The position numbers and the translations under genes are program-made. Below the pieces are notes generated by a model that did no database searches, was not told the DNA's origin, and worked only from the letters and a program-made list of their open reading frames with translations. Below, one piece after another: positions 57,115-64,000 of a stretch of DNA of 64,000 nt. The stretch's first letter is position 1. Each line of letters starts with the position of its first letter. The stretch is from Streptomyces sp. NRRL S-1022 (GTDB lineage Bacteria; Actinomycetota; Actinomycetes; Streptomycetales; Streptomycetaceae). The DNA is taken from positions 62,001-126,000 of the forward strand of contig NZ_JOIU01000023.1 of assembly GCF_000720135.1 (NCBI RefSeq), given 5' to 3'.

Positions 57115-58454
57115 GAGGCCCGCTCCAGAGCCTCGCGGTACGACACCGTGCGCGCGCCGCCGTGCGCGGAGAGGTAGTCCTTCGCGGTGGCCGGGGTGAC
57201 GAAGGGCAGCAGCCGGTCGCCGTCGGCCACCCAGACCGCCTTGTCGGCGAACCAGAGGGTGCCGGTGGTGGAGTCGGGCACGTAGGCGGCGCGGATGCCG
57301 TCCTGGTGTGCGGCCAGGTAGGCCAGCAGTTGCTCCGGGGACTTGTAGGAGAGCGTCTTCTCGCTGCCCCTGGGCCACACCTCGCTCGCGGCCGGCGGGG
57401 GCGACGTGGCGAGCCGCTTGGCGTACGACGTGCCGAGGGCCTTCTTCACGTACTGGTCGTCGACGAAGGAGTCCACGTCGATGTCGCCGGTCAGCTTGGC
57501 GGACTTCAGCACGGACACGTCCTGCTTCAGGGCGGAGACGAGCCGCGGGGCGAGCGCCGGGCTGAACGTGGCGATGCCGTGGGCGCCGTTGTACAGGTAC
57601 ACGACCTCGGCGGGCAGCCCGGTGGCCTCGGCGACCTTCTCGGCCGCGGTGACGGGGTGGCCGTTGAGGTAGTCCGTCGCCTGGGCCTGCGCCTTGAGGA
57701 AGGCTTCCAGGACGGCCGGGTGCTGCCGGGCGAAGTCCTCGCGGGCGGTGACGCCGTGGAAGGTGGGCAGGTTCAGCCGAGCTCCGTCGTACAGGGCCTT
57801 GGCCTTGCCCTGGAAGGCGAGCAGGCCCGGCCAGGCGACGAACTGGGACAGCGCGTCCACGCTGCCGGCCGACAGCGCCGAAGCGCCCACGGCGGGCTGC
57901 TGGTTGAGCTTGGAGATTCCCTTGTCCGGGTCGATGCCGGCTCGCTGCAGGGCCCGTACGAGGGTGCCGTCGGCGGCCGAGCCGATGCTCGTGGAGACCT
58001 TCTTGCCCTTCAGGTCCTTCAGCGATGTGAGGCTGGAGTCGGCTGCGGTGACGATGGTGTTGAGGCCGCCGCGCAGGTTGTAGCCGGTGGCGGAGACCAG
58101 GTGGGTCGGCCGGTCGAGCTGCTTGCCCCGGGCCGCGTTGAGCAACAGCGGGAAGTCACCCATCGAGCCGATGTCGATCTTCCCGGCGGTCATCTGGGCG
58201 GTGATCGGAGCGCCGGTGGCGTAGTCCTGCCAGTCCACCTTGTAGGTGTGGCCGTCGTGCAGGGAGTTGAGCTGCTTCTCGAAGTATCCGAGGGAGCGCA
58301 GCAGGGTGCCGGCGGTGACGGTGTTGATGGTCTTGGACTGGTAGCCGACGGTGACGGTGACCGTGGAGCCGCTGCCCGCCTCGGCGCTGCCGCCGCAGGC
58401 GGACAGGGGCAGCAGGAGCGCGGTGGCGGACAGGGCGACTGTCGTGCGTCTCAT
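57111..58454 (-). CDS. ABC transporter substrate-binding lipoprotein (NMT1/SsuA-like)
   Basis: 447 residues from the ATG at 58454 (GAGAGG upstream). Signal peptide with lipobox LPLSACGG (Cys about 21). The two-lobed binding fold of the sulfonate/nitrate/thiamine-precursor class is suggested by TVGYQSKTINTVTAGTLLRSLGYFEK, GKIDIGSMGDFPLLLNAARG and LKGKKVSTSIGSAADGTLVRALQRAGI. It is about 110 residues longer than a usual SsuA, with an extra C-terminal segment. It captures the unknown ligand outside the cell for the adjacent permease. Confidence 0.88.
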   Translation of the reverse strand: MRRTTVALSATALLLPLSACGGSAEAGSGSTVTVTVGYQSKTINTVTAGTLLRSLGYFEKQLNSLHDGHTYKVDWQDYATGAPITAQMTAGKIDIGSMGDFPLLLNAARGKQLDRPTHLVSATGYNLRGGLNTIVTAADSSLTSLKDLKGKKVSTSIGSAADGTLVRALQRAGIDPDKGISKLNQQPAVGASALSAGSVDALSQFVAWPGLLAFQGKAKALYDGARLNLPTFHGVTAREDFARQHPAVLEAFLKAQAQATDYLNGHPVTAAEKVAEATGLPAEVVYLYNGAHGIATFSPALAPRLVSALKQDVSVLKSAKLTGDIDVDSFVDDQYVKKALGTSYAKRLATSPPPAASEVWPRGSEKTLSYKSPEQLLAYLAAHQDGIRAAYVPDSTTGTLWFADKAVWVADGDRLLPFVTPATAKDYLSAHGGARTVSYREALERAS

Positions 58455-58468
58455 GATGGGTGTACCTC

Positions 58469-58696
58469 TCACCGCAGCAGGTAGGGCATGTTGACCGTGA
58501 CGGCTCCGGTGGGGCAGCGAGCCGCGCAGGGGCCGCAGTACCAGCACTCGTCGACGTGCATGTACGCCTTGCCGCTGCTCTCGTCGATGGCGAGGGAGTC
58601 CAGCGGGCACATGTCCACGCAGAGGGTGCAGCCGTCGATGCACTTCGACTCGTCGATGGTCACGGGCACGTCGGCCCGCTGGGGCGCCAAGGGCAT
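58469..58696 (-). CDS. Two-[4Fe-4S] ferredoxin resembling AprB
   Basis: 75 residues with two cluster motifs: CIDGCTLCVDMCP (C-x3-C-x2-C-x3-CP, about 20-32) and CWYCGPCAARCP (about 52-63). The VDECWYCGPC segment resembles the second cluster region of AprB, the electron-transfer subunit of adenylylsulfate reductase. It would move electrons to or from the flavoprotein encoded at the end of the same operon. It lies 32 bp after the GntR gene and 14 bp before the binding-protein gene. Confidence 0.88.
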   Translation of the reverse strand: MPLAPQRADVPVTIDESKCIDGCTLCVDMCPLDSLAIDESSGKAYMHVDECWYCGPCAARCPTGAVTVNMPYLLR

Positions 58697-58728
58697 GGCT
58701 GTCTCCAGGGAATGTGCAGGCGGGGCGG

Positions 58729-59517
58729 TTACGACCGGTGCAGCAGGCCGCTCATCGTGATGCGGTCGCCGCGGAAGCGGATGAACTCCAGGTCGACGGG
58801 TCGGCCGTCGGCGAGGTGCGTGAGGCGCTCCAGCATGAGTACGGCGGCGCCGCGCGGGGCCTGGAGCACGGCTGCGGAGTGGGCGTCCGCGTTCACCGCC
58901 TCCAGGGTGATCTCGGCGTGGCCGAGAGGCTGGCCGGTGATGGCTTCCAGGAGGCGGAAGACATCGGTGTTCTCCAGGTCGGCGCCGAGCAGGGCGGTGC
59001 CGATGTCGAGCGGGATGTAGGTGAGGTCGAGGGAGAGCGGGAGGCCGTTCAGGCGGCGCAGGCGTTCGATGTACAGGACGTCGGCGCCGGCCGGGACGCC
59101 CAGGCGTTCGGCCACGGGGACGGGAGCGGGGGCGGGGCCCATGGTGCGGACCTCGTTGGTGACGCGGCCGTGTTCGCGGAGGGTTTCCGCGAGGCCCATC
59201 AGACGGTCGAGCCCGTGCGGGTATTTCCGGGCGACGACGACGGTGCCGACTCCGGGCAGCCGGTCCACCAGGCCCTCGGCCCGGAGCAGGTCCAGGGCTT
59301 GGCGGACGGTGTTGCGGGAGGCGCGGTAGTCGGTGGCGAGGGTGGACTCGTGGGGGAGCGTGCCGTCTTGGAAGGCACCGGTGAGGATCTGGCGGCGCAG
59401 CAGGTCGGCGAGCTGCCGGGCCCGGTCCGCACGCAGCCGGTGCCGTGCGCGGTGGGCGGCGACGGTGCTCGCGGCGCCCTGCCCGGCATGGTCTCGGGGG
59501 CGGTCGGTGGGTGGCAT
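58729..59517 (-). CDS. GntR family (HutC/FarR-type) transcriptional regulator
   Basis: 262 residues from the ATG at 59517. The N-terminal winged helix (about 30-95) contains GTLPHESTLATDYRASRNTVRQALDLLRAEGLV, the GntR recognition region, followed by GVGTVVV. The C-terminal UTRA ligand domain (about 110-255) identifies the HutC subfamily, which usually responds to a substrate of the controlled pathway. It is the first gene of the ferredoxin-ABC-flavoprotein operon and probably senses the imported compound. Confidence 0.9.
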   Translation of the reverse strand: MPPTDRPRDHAGQGAASTVAAHRARHRLRADRARQLADLLRRQILTGAFQDGTLPHESTLATDYRASRNTVRQALDLLRAEGLVDRLPGVGTVVVARKYPHGLDRLMGLAETLREHGRVTNEVRTMGPAPAPVPVAERLGVPAGADVLYIERLRRLNGLPLSLDLTYIPLDIGTALLGADLENTDVFRLLEAITGQPLGHAEITLEAVNADAHSAAVLQAPRGAAVLMLERLTHLADGRPVDLEFIRFRGDRITMSGLLHRS

Positions 59518-59524
59518 GGCTGGA

Positions 59525-59543
59525 ACCATACCTACGCGGTAGG
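59525..59543 (-). promoter_or_regulatory. GntR-gene promoter and palindromic operator
   Basis: On the minus strand a TATGGT -10 (complement of 59525-59530) ends 7 bases before the ATG, so the transcript looks leaderless. Immediately upstream lies CCTAC-GCG-GTAGG (59531-59543), a perfect 5-bp-arm palindrome between -35 and -10. This is a likely autoregulatory GntR site. Confidence 0.55.
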
Positions 59544-59650
59544 AAATGGCGTGTTGCTGGAGTGTTGCGCCAGCTGCGGTCATCCAGAGCAGGCCGCTGA
59601 CCTGGGTGTTCGTGTTCGATGGAGCAAGATCTGCCACCCCGTGGGGACGG

Positions 59651-60589
59651 TCAGGACAGTGCCGTCAGCCCCGGAGCGAAGGTGATCAGCAGGGGCAGCA
59701 GCGGCACCAGCGCGGCCACCGTCGTCGTCAGGGCCCGGTGCCGGCGCAGCAGCCGCGGCGGCGGCTCCAGCAGGCGGTCGACGCGCTCGCCCAGGAGGCG
59801 GCGGCTGGAGTCGCAGGACAGGACGCCCCGGTGCTGGTTCAGCTCGATCAGGGCGAGGGCCGTGGTGAGGTGTCCGCAGCGCCGGGACGCCGTGTCGTCG
59901 GCGGCCAGCTCGACCAGGCGGTGCGTCTGGTCGCAGAAGTGGGCGAAGAGCGGCACGCGCGGGAAGCCCGTGGCGAGCGCGGTCGACAGGTGCAGCAGCC
60001 AGTCGTGGTGGGCGCGGGCGTGTCCGCGCTCGTGCGTGAGGACGGCGTCCAGCTGGAGGTCGGTGAGGCGGTGCAGCGCTCCCGTGGTGACGACCAGTTG
60101 CGGCGGGTGTCCCGGCATCCACCATGCGTCCGGGTACTCGTCCTCCAGTACCAGCATCGGCCCGCGTGCCGCGGGCAGTCCGGCCGGCAGCTCGGGGGCG
60201 CGCTCGCGCAGGTGCGCCCGGGCCTGGCCGCGGCTGCGGCGGGCCTCGACGAGTTCGCGGGCCAGCATCGCCGTCGTCCACGCCGCCCCGCAGGCCAGCA
60301 GCATGGTGAGCGCCACCGCCCACACCGGCGCGGTGGAGAGGTCGTAGGCGGCGGTGACGGCGGGCGGCGCGGGGGCGAACACGCGGTCGCGGACGGTGTG
60401 GAAGACGGCCGCCGCGCCCAGGACCAGTGCGGTCAGGCAGCACAGCAGGACGGTGGCGACCAGGCACTGCCATACCCACAGCCCCACCACGGGGTCCCGC
60501 TCGGGCCAGGCGGCACGGGTCAGCGCGCGCGGCGCCGGTACGGCGGCCGTCAGGGCGACGACGCTCAGCAGGAGCAGGCAGACGGTCAT
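59651..60589 (-). CDS. M56 family (BlaR1-like) membrane metallopeptidase
   Basis: 312 residues. Membrane helices near 2-18, 38-62, 88-110 and 290-308 surround a cytoplasmic zinc protease domain with HERGH (about 186-190) in LTHERGHARAHHDWLLH and a downstream ELAADDTASRR that may hold the third metal ligand. Such proteins usually sit beside a BlaI/MecI-type repressor that they cleave, but no such gene is found on either side here. It lacks an extracellular penicillin-binding sensor. Confidence 0.85.
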   Translation of the reverse strand: MTVCLLLLSVVALTAAVPAPRALTRAAWPERDPVVGLWVWQCLVATVLLCCLTALVLGAAAVFHTVRDRVFAPAPPAVTAAYDLSTAPVWAVALTMLLACGAAWTTAMLARELVEARRSRGQARAHLRERAPELPAGLPAARGPMLVLEDEYPDAWWMPGHPPQLVVTTGALHRLTDLQLDAVLTHERGHARAHHDWLLHLSTALATGFPRVPLFAHFCDQTHRLVELAADDTASRRCGHLTTALALIELNQHRGVLSCDSSRRLLGERVDRLLEPPPRLLRRHRALTTTVAALVPLLPLLITFAPGLTALS

Positions 60590-60733
60590 GCCGGGGCTCC
60601 GGTTCCTGGTCGGAGAGGTGTGCGGTGTCGGTGGTGCCGGGACACGTCACGCGACGGCGGCTCGCGCGTGGTGCGTGTCCCCGTCAGTATGACGAAGACC
60701 GGCGCCCCGAGTCAGGTGTCGGCGACGATCCCG

Positions 60734-60789
60734 CGGCACCCGGCACCCGGCACCCGGCACCCGGCACCCGGCACCCGGCACCCGGCACC
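60734..60789 (+). repeat. Eight perfect tandem copies of CGGCACC
   Basis: A heptanucleotide microsatellite of 56 bases without a mismatch. It lies in non-coding DNA about 145 bases upstream of the M56 start. Slippage here could change promoter spacing. Confidence 0.9.
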
Positions 60790-60811
60790 GCGGCACGCGC
60801 GCGTGGGTGAA

Positions 60812-60842
60812 CCGGCGGAGACCCTGGCTTCTCCTCCGCCGG
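60812..60842 (-). terminator. Hairpin after the fumarylacetoacetase gene
   Basis: CCGGCGGAG (60812-60820) pairs with CTCCGCCGG (60834-60842) around 13 bases, about 110 bases past the stop on the minus strand. There is no T-tract. Confidence 0.5.
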
Positions 60843-60949
60843 CTGGGTGCCGCCACGCGCGTGACCGTGCCGCGCCGGGTGCGGCGGCCCAAGGAGGCCG
60901 CCTCCGGCTTGTGAGCCGTCCGGCGGATCCGTCGCCGCCGGACCGCGGG

Positions 60950-62167
60950 TCACCCCGCCACGACCCGTCCGCTCACCTCGCCCAGCCCGACCCGGCGCCC
61001 GTCCGCGCCGGGGGCCCACGCCGACAGCGTCACCACGTCACCGTCCTCCAGGAAGGTCCGCTTGCCGTCGGGGAGTTCGAGGGCGTCTCGGCCGTTCCAG
61101 GTCAGCTCCAGCAGGGAGCCGCGCTGGTCCTCGGAGGGGCCGCTGACCGTGCCCGAGCCGTACAGGTCGCCCGTGCGCAGGGAGGCGCCGTTCACCGTCA
61201 TGTGGGCGAGCTGCTGGGCGGCGGTCCAGTACATGGTGGAGAACGGAGGCTCGGAGACCACATGGCCGTTGATCGCGACGGAGATGCGCAGGTCGTAGCC
61301 GTCGGGTTCCGTGTCGGGCGCCGAGTCGTCCAGGTAGGGCAGGAGGGGGTGGGTGCGCTCGGGGGGTGCCACGCGCGCGTGCTCCAGCGCTTCCAGCGGG
61401 GTGATCCACGCCGACACCGAGGTCGCGAAGGACTTGCCGAGGAACGGGCCGAGCGGGACGTACTCCCAGGCCTGGATGTCCCGCGCGGACCAGTCGTTCA
61501 GCAGGCACAGCCCGAAGACGTGCTCCCGGAAGTCGCCGAGCGCGACCGGGCTGCCCAGCCGGGACGGCACGCCCACGACGAAGCCGACCTCGGCCTCGAT
61601 GTCCAGCCGGACCGACGGGCCGAATACGGGCGCGGGGTCGCCCGGACCCTTGCGCTGCCCGGACGGCCGTACGACGTCCGTGCCCGAGACGACCACCGTG
61701 CCGGAGCGGCCGTGGTAACCGATCGGCAGGTGCTTCCAGTTGGGGGTGAGGGAGTCCTCGGCGTCCGGGCGGAAGATCTGGCCGACGTTGCGGGCGTGGT
61801 TCTCCGAGGCGTAGAAGTCGACGTAGTCCGCGACCTCGAAGGGCAGGTGCAGGGTCACCTCGGACAGGGGGTGGAAGAGCGGCTCGACGGCCTCGCGGTG
61901 GGCCGGGTCCGTGACCCAGGAGGTGACGTCACTGCGCACCCGCGACCAGGTGGCGCGGCCGGCGGCCAGCAGCGGGTTGAGGGTGGGCCGGGCGAGCACC
62001 GCCTGGTGGGGCGAGCCGAGCGCGGCGGCCGCGGCTCCCGCGTCGAGGACGTGGTTCCCGAGGCGGACGCCGATCCTCCGCTCCGTGCTGCCGGCGGGCG
62101 AGAACACGCCGTAGGGGAGGTTGTGCGGACCGAAGGGGTCGCCCTCGGGGACGTCGAAGGGGGGCAT
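60950..62167 (-). CDS. fahA: Fumarylacetoacetase
   Basis: 405 residues from the ATG at 62167. It hydrolyses 4-fumarylacetoacetate to fumarate and acetoacetate, the last step of tyrosine/homogentisate catabolism. The N-terminal domain (about 1-105) precedes the metal-binding catalytic barrel: DFYASENHARNVG, PIGYHGRSGTVVVSG (about 172-186), DIEAEVGFVVG and LLNDWSARDIQAWEYVPLGPFLGKSF. Other pathway genes are not in the window. A palindromic operator-like site lies upstream. An in-frame ATG at 62188 is an alternative start. Confidence 0.92.
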   Translation of the reverse strand: MPPFDVPEGDPFGPHNLPYGVFSPAGSTERRIGVRLGNHVLDAGAAAAALGSPHQAVLARPTLNPLLAAGRATWSRVRSDVTSWVTDPAHREAVEPLFHPLSEVTLHLPFEVADYVDFYASENHARNVGQIFRPDAEDSLTPNWKHLPIGYHGRSGTVVVSGTDVVRPSGQRKGPGDPAPVFGPSVRLDIEAEVGFVVGVPSRLGSPVALGDFREHVFGLCLLNDWSARDIQAWEYVPLGPFLGKSFATSVSAWITPLEALEHARVAPPERTHPLLPYLDDSAPDTEPDGYDLRISVAINGHVVSEPPFSTMYWTAAQQLAHMTVNGASLRTGDLYGSGTVSGPSEDQRGSLLELTWNGRDALELPDGKRTFLEDGDVVTLSAWAPGADGRRVGLGEVSGRVVAG

Positions 62168-62198
62168 GGGGTGCTGCCTCACTCTCATCCGGGCCATG

Positions 62199-62217
62199 CA
62201 TGGCACTGCGTTCCATG
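62199..62217. promoter_or_regulatory. IclR-like operator upstream of fumarylacetoacetase
   Basis: CATGGCAC-TGC-GTTCCATG: arms match at 7 of 8 positions. The TGGNAC-N3-GTTCCA form resembles binding sites of IclR-family regulators, which often control aromatic catabolism. It lies 32 bases upstream of the ATG. Confidence 0.45.
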
Positions 62218-62566
62218 TGGTCGGGCCACACGTTACGGCCCACTCGCGTGTCTTGGGCAGTGCCTCAGGCGGTGCCCGGCAGGTTGCTCGCGAGGTGTCC
62301 GGGGCGGCCCGTTGCCGCAAGCGCCGTCAGCGTGCCCTGCGGGCCGACCGCGAGGTGCCGGGACCGATCGCCGGCGCGGTGGTACTGATCGCCGGGCGCG
62401 GCGGTACGGGGATCCGCCGCGACTGGTCAAGCAGCCCGCCGTAGCGCGTGGTTGAGCCGGCGAGCCGCAGCGGAACCGTCCATCGGGGCACCCGCGCACG
62501 CGAGTTGGGGCGCAGTGGCACGTAAGTGCGTGGATTGACAGGTGAGTCTGCGGCGCGCGGTGTCCG

Positions 62567-62572
62567 TATTCT
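62567..62572 (+). promoter_or_regulatory. Candidate -10 element of a leaderless HAD transcript
   Basis: TATTCT ends 6 bases before the ATG at 62579, with no ribosome-binding site. A TTGACA at 62535 is 26 bases away, too far for a normal -35. Confidence 0.5.
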
Positions 62573-62578
62573 CTGATC

Positions 62579-63391
62579 ATGGCACCCACCCCGGCATATG
62601 CACTGATCGCCACCGACCTGGACGGGACGCTGCTGCGCGACGACGACACCGTCTCCGACCGGTCGCTCGCCGCGCTGGCGCGGGTGGCGCGGGCCGGTGC
62701 CCGGCACCTGGTGGTGACGGGCCGCCCGGCCCCGCGGGTGAGGGCGCTGCTCGCGGACCTCGGCTGCGCGGGGCTCGCGGTGTGCGGACAGGGGGCGCAG
62801 GTCTACGACGCCGGTACCGGCCGTCTGCTGTGGTCGGTCCGGCTGGACCGGGAGCTGGCCGAGACCGCGCTCGGCAAGATCGAGGCGGAGGTGGGGCAGG
62901 TCTACGCGGCGGTCGACCAGGACGGCGTCGACGGGCTCACGCTGATCGAGCCCGGTTACCGGATGCCCCACCCGACGCTGCCCGCGGTGCGTGTCGGCCG
63001 GCGCGACGACCTGTGGGCGAAGCCCATCAGCAAGGTGCTGCTGCGGCACGCATCCCTGTCGGACGACGAGTTGGCGGCGGTGGCGCGCGCGGCGGTGGGC
63101 TCGCTGGCGACGGTCACCATGTCCGGGCCGGGCACCGTGGAGCTCCAGCCGAGCGGGGTGACGAAGGCGACCGGGCTGGCACTGGCCGCCGAGAGGCTGG
63201 GGGTCGGCGCCGACCGGGCCCTCGCCTTCGGTGACATGCCCAACGACATCCCGATGTTCGACTGGGCCGCGCGCGGTGTCGCCATGGCCGGCGCGCACCC
63301 CGAGCTGAAGGCGGTGGCCGACGAGATCACCTTGTCGAACGAGGACGACGGCGTCGCCGTCGTCCTCGAAGGACTCTTCCCGGCCGGCTGA
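62579..63391 (+). CDS. HAD superfamily phosphatase, Cof type
   Basis: 270 residues. Motif I is DLDGTLLRDD with nucleophile Asp (about residue 13), motif II VVTGRPAPR, motif III Lys in GVTKATGLALAAERLG, and motif IV GDMPNDIPMFDWA (about 216-228). The C2B cap lies between. Enzymes of this type dephosphorylate sugar phosphates, flavin or pyridoxal phosphates; the substrate is unknown. Apparently transcribed alone. Confidence 0.9.
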   Translation: MAPTPAYALIATDLDGTLLRDDDTVSDRSLAALARVARAGARHLVVTGRPAPRVRALLADLGCAGLAVCGQGAQVYDAGTGRLLWSVRLDRELAETALGKIEAEVGQVYAAVDQDGVDGLTLIEPGYRMPHPTLPAVRVGRRDDLWAKPISKVLLRHASLSDDELAAVARAAVGSLATVTMSGPGTVELQPSGVTKATGLALAAERLGVGADRALAFGDMPNDIPMFDWAARGVAMAGAHPELKAVADEITLSNEDDGVAVVLEGLFPAG

Positions 63392-63428
63392 CCGGGACAC
63401 CGGTGGCGCCGGGCGCGGCCCGGGGCCG

Positions 63429-63908
63429 TCAGTAGGCGCCGAAGACGTTGTCGATGGAGCCGTACCGCGCGGCCGCGTAGTTGCAGGCGGCGGTGATGTT
63501 CGCGACCGGGTCGTAGATGTTGAACGACGTTCCGGCGACGTGGTACGCGTTGAACGTCGGGTCGATCACCTGGAGCAGGCCCTTGGACGGGATGCCCTTG
63601 GCGGCGTTGGAGTCCCAGAGGTTGATGGCGTTCGGGTTGCCCGAGGACTCGCGGATGATGTTGCGGTAGATGCCGTTGTAGGTGCCCGGGATGTGCTTCT
63701 CGGCCATGATCGCGAGCGACTCGCGGATCCAGCCGTCCAGGTTGTTCGCGTATCCAGCGGTGGTGGTGGCGGCCGTCGCGGTGGTGCCGGTGGCCGCGGA
63801 GGCGCTGGTCGCGCCGATGAGCGGCAGGGCGAGGACGGCGACTCCGGTGCCGGCGGCGGCGAGGGCGCGGACGAGGCGGGTGCGGCGGGGCTGAGCGGCA
63901 GCAGGCAT
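63429..63908 (-). CDS. Secreted transglycosylase-like (SLT-fold) protein
   Basis: 159 residues from the ATG at 63908 (GAGAGGAA 8 bases upstream). Signal peptide with Arg-rich start and AXA site (about 1-37). The lysozyme-like domain contains IIRESSGNPNAINLWDSNAAKGIPSKGLLQVI, with the catalytic Glu in RESSGNP and the GLLQVI motif of lytic transglycosylases. It probably cuts peptidoglycan glycan strands during growth or spore germination. The leader carries the 3' part of a c-di-AMP riboswitch. Confidence 0.9.
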   Translation of the reverse strand: MPAAAQPRRTRLVRALAAAGTGVAVLALPLIGATSASAATGTTATAATTTAGYANNLDGWIRESLAIMAEKHIPGTYNGIYRNIIRESSGNPNAINLWDSNAAKGIPSKGLLQVIDPTFNAYHVAGTSFNIYDPVANITAACNYAAARYGSIDNVFGAY

Positions 63909-63925
63909 GGGGGTGTTCCTCTCCG

Positions 63926-64000
63926 TCGCCTGCGAGGTGAGCTGTCGGGTTCGGGCGGGGAGGTGCCCGGCCGTGCCCTGGAAGAGGCACGGCTTCACCC
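63926..64000 (-). ncRNA. c-di-AMP (ydaO/yuaA-type) riboswitch, 3' portion, continues beyond the window
   Basis: On the minus strand, the leader reads GGGTGAA at the window edge, a hairpin (arms GCCGTGCC/GGCACGGC, 63970-63993), then CCGAACCCGACAGCTCACC and TCGCAGGCG. This is the conserved 3' half of the ydaO motif as I remember it from actinobacterial cell-wall hydrolase genes. It ends about 18 bases before the start codon, leaving room for the ribosome-binding site. The 5' half lies outside. Confidence 0.75.

Larger units (their letters stand above)
60590..60949. other. Intergenic region upstream of the M56 peptidase gene
   Basis: 360 bp. It contains the CGGCACC heptamer array (60734-60789), a 9-bp-stem hairpin (60812-60842) that may end the fumarylacetoacetase transcript, and otherwise GC-rich sequence. 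No BlaI-like reading frame can be recognised in either direction. Confidence 0.6.
62168..62578. other. Intergenic region between fumarylacetoacetase and HAD genes
   Basis: 411 bp of divergent regulatory DNA. It holds a 12-bp palindrome GCCATGCATGGC (62193-62204), the overlapping CATGGCAC/GTTCCATG site (62199-62217), two imperfect 21-bp repeats starting GATCGCCGG (62366 and 62387), and the HAD promoter. No convincing gene; translated frames show no recognisable family. Confidence 0.55.

Noticed and set aside
60734..60789. CRISPR-like array
   Set aside because: The units are contiguous 7-mers with no spacers, so this is a microsatellite; no cas genes are present.
62535..62572. TTGACA as -35 partner of the TATTCT before the HAD gene
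   Set aside because: The spacing is 26 bases, well outside the 16-19 expected for the main sigma factor.
63970..63993. Terminator hairpin upstream of the transglycosylase gene
   Set aside because: The stem lies between conserved blocks of the ydaO-type riboswitch and is better explained as one of its helices.

Overview
The window is from a high-GC actinomycete chromosome, almost certainly a Streptomyces. GC is very high, with near-saturated G/C in codon third positions. GTG starts and 4-bp ATGA/GTGA overlaps are common. Quinone biosynthesis uses the futalosine (mqn) route, and the gene order hemL - cytochrome c maturation - mqn genes - nuoA to nuoN is one I recall from streptomycetes. All identifications come from reading the sequence; no search was run. 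I see no tRNA, rRNA, CRISPR array, insertion sequence or prophage.

Layout. 1-7 kb: the 3' end of hemL, a histidine phosphatase, a Tat-type deacetylase-like lipoprotein, and the System II cytochrome c maturation operon (tlpA/resA-like, ccdA, resB, ccsA). 7-9 kb: an SRPBCC protein, a stand-alone condensation-domain protein and a shrunken membrane protein. 9-30 kb: menaquinone genes (mqnL, mqnP, ubiX, mqnE, mqnA, mqnC, menG and a degenerate amidohydrolase beside mqnC), interleaved with a UdgX-type glycosylase, two acetyltransferases in the wider region, TetR, Lrp and LysR regulators, a MaoC/acyl-CoA ligase pair with twin operators, a receptor Ser/Thr kinase, a cold-shock protein, a prepilin peptidase and a GH18 lipoprotein. 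30-34 kb: a geranylgeranyl-reductase-type oxidoreductase, peptide deformylase, an NlpC/P60 hydrolase and a 744-bp regulatory gap. 34.3-50.4 kb: a complete 14-gene complex I operon with a Rex-type operator in its leader and a 29-bp-arm hairpin at its end. 50.6-52.6 kb: recQ.

52.6-59.5 kb is the most unusual part. It is a six-gene minus-strand operon: GntR regulator, two-cluster ferredoxin resembling AprB, ABC importer of the sulfonate/nitrate class (binding lipoprotein, permease, ATPase), and a 923-residue AprA/fumarate-reductase-like flavoprotein fused to a long HEAT-repeat tail. It looks like an uptake-plus-redox system for an unknown, perhaps sulfur-containing, compound. Beyond it lie an M56 metallopeptidase without a neighbouring BlaI gene, a heptanucleotide repeat, fumarylacetoacetase, a HAD phosphatase, and a secreted transglycosylase whose leader matches the 3' half of a c-di-AMP (ydaO-type) riboswitch cut by the window edge.

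Functionally, much of the window serves aerobic respiration: quinone synthesis and saturation, cytochrome c maturation and NADH dehydrogenase. A recurrent theme is the apparently leaderless gene, with a TANNNT-like -10 element 6-7 bases before the start codon.
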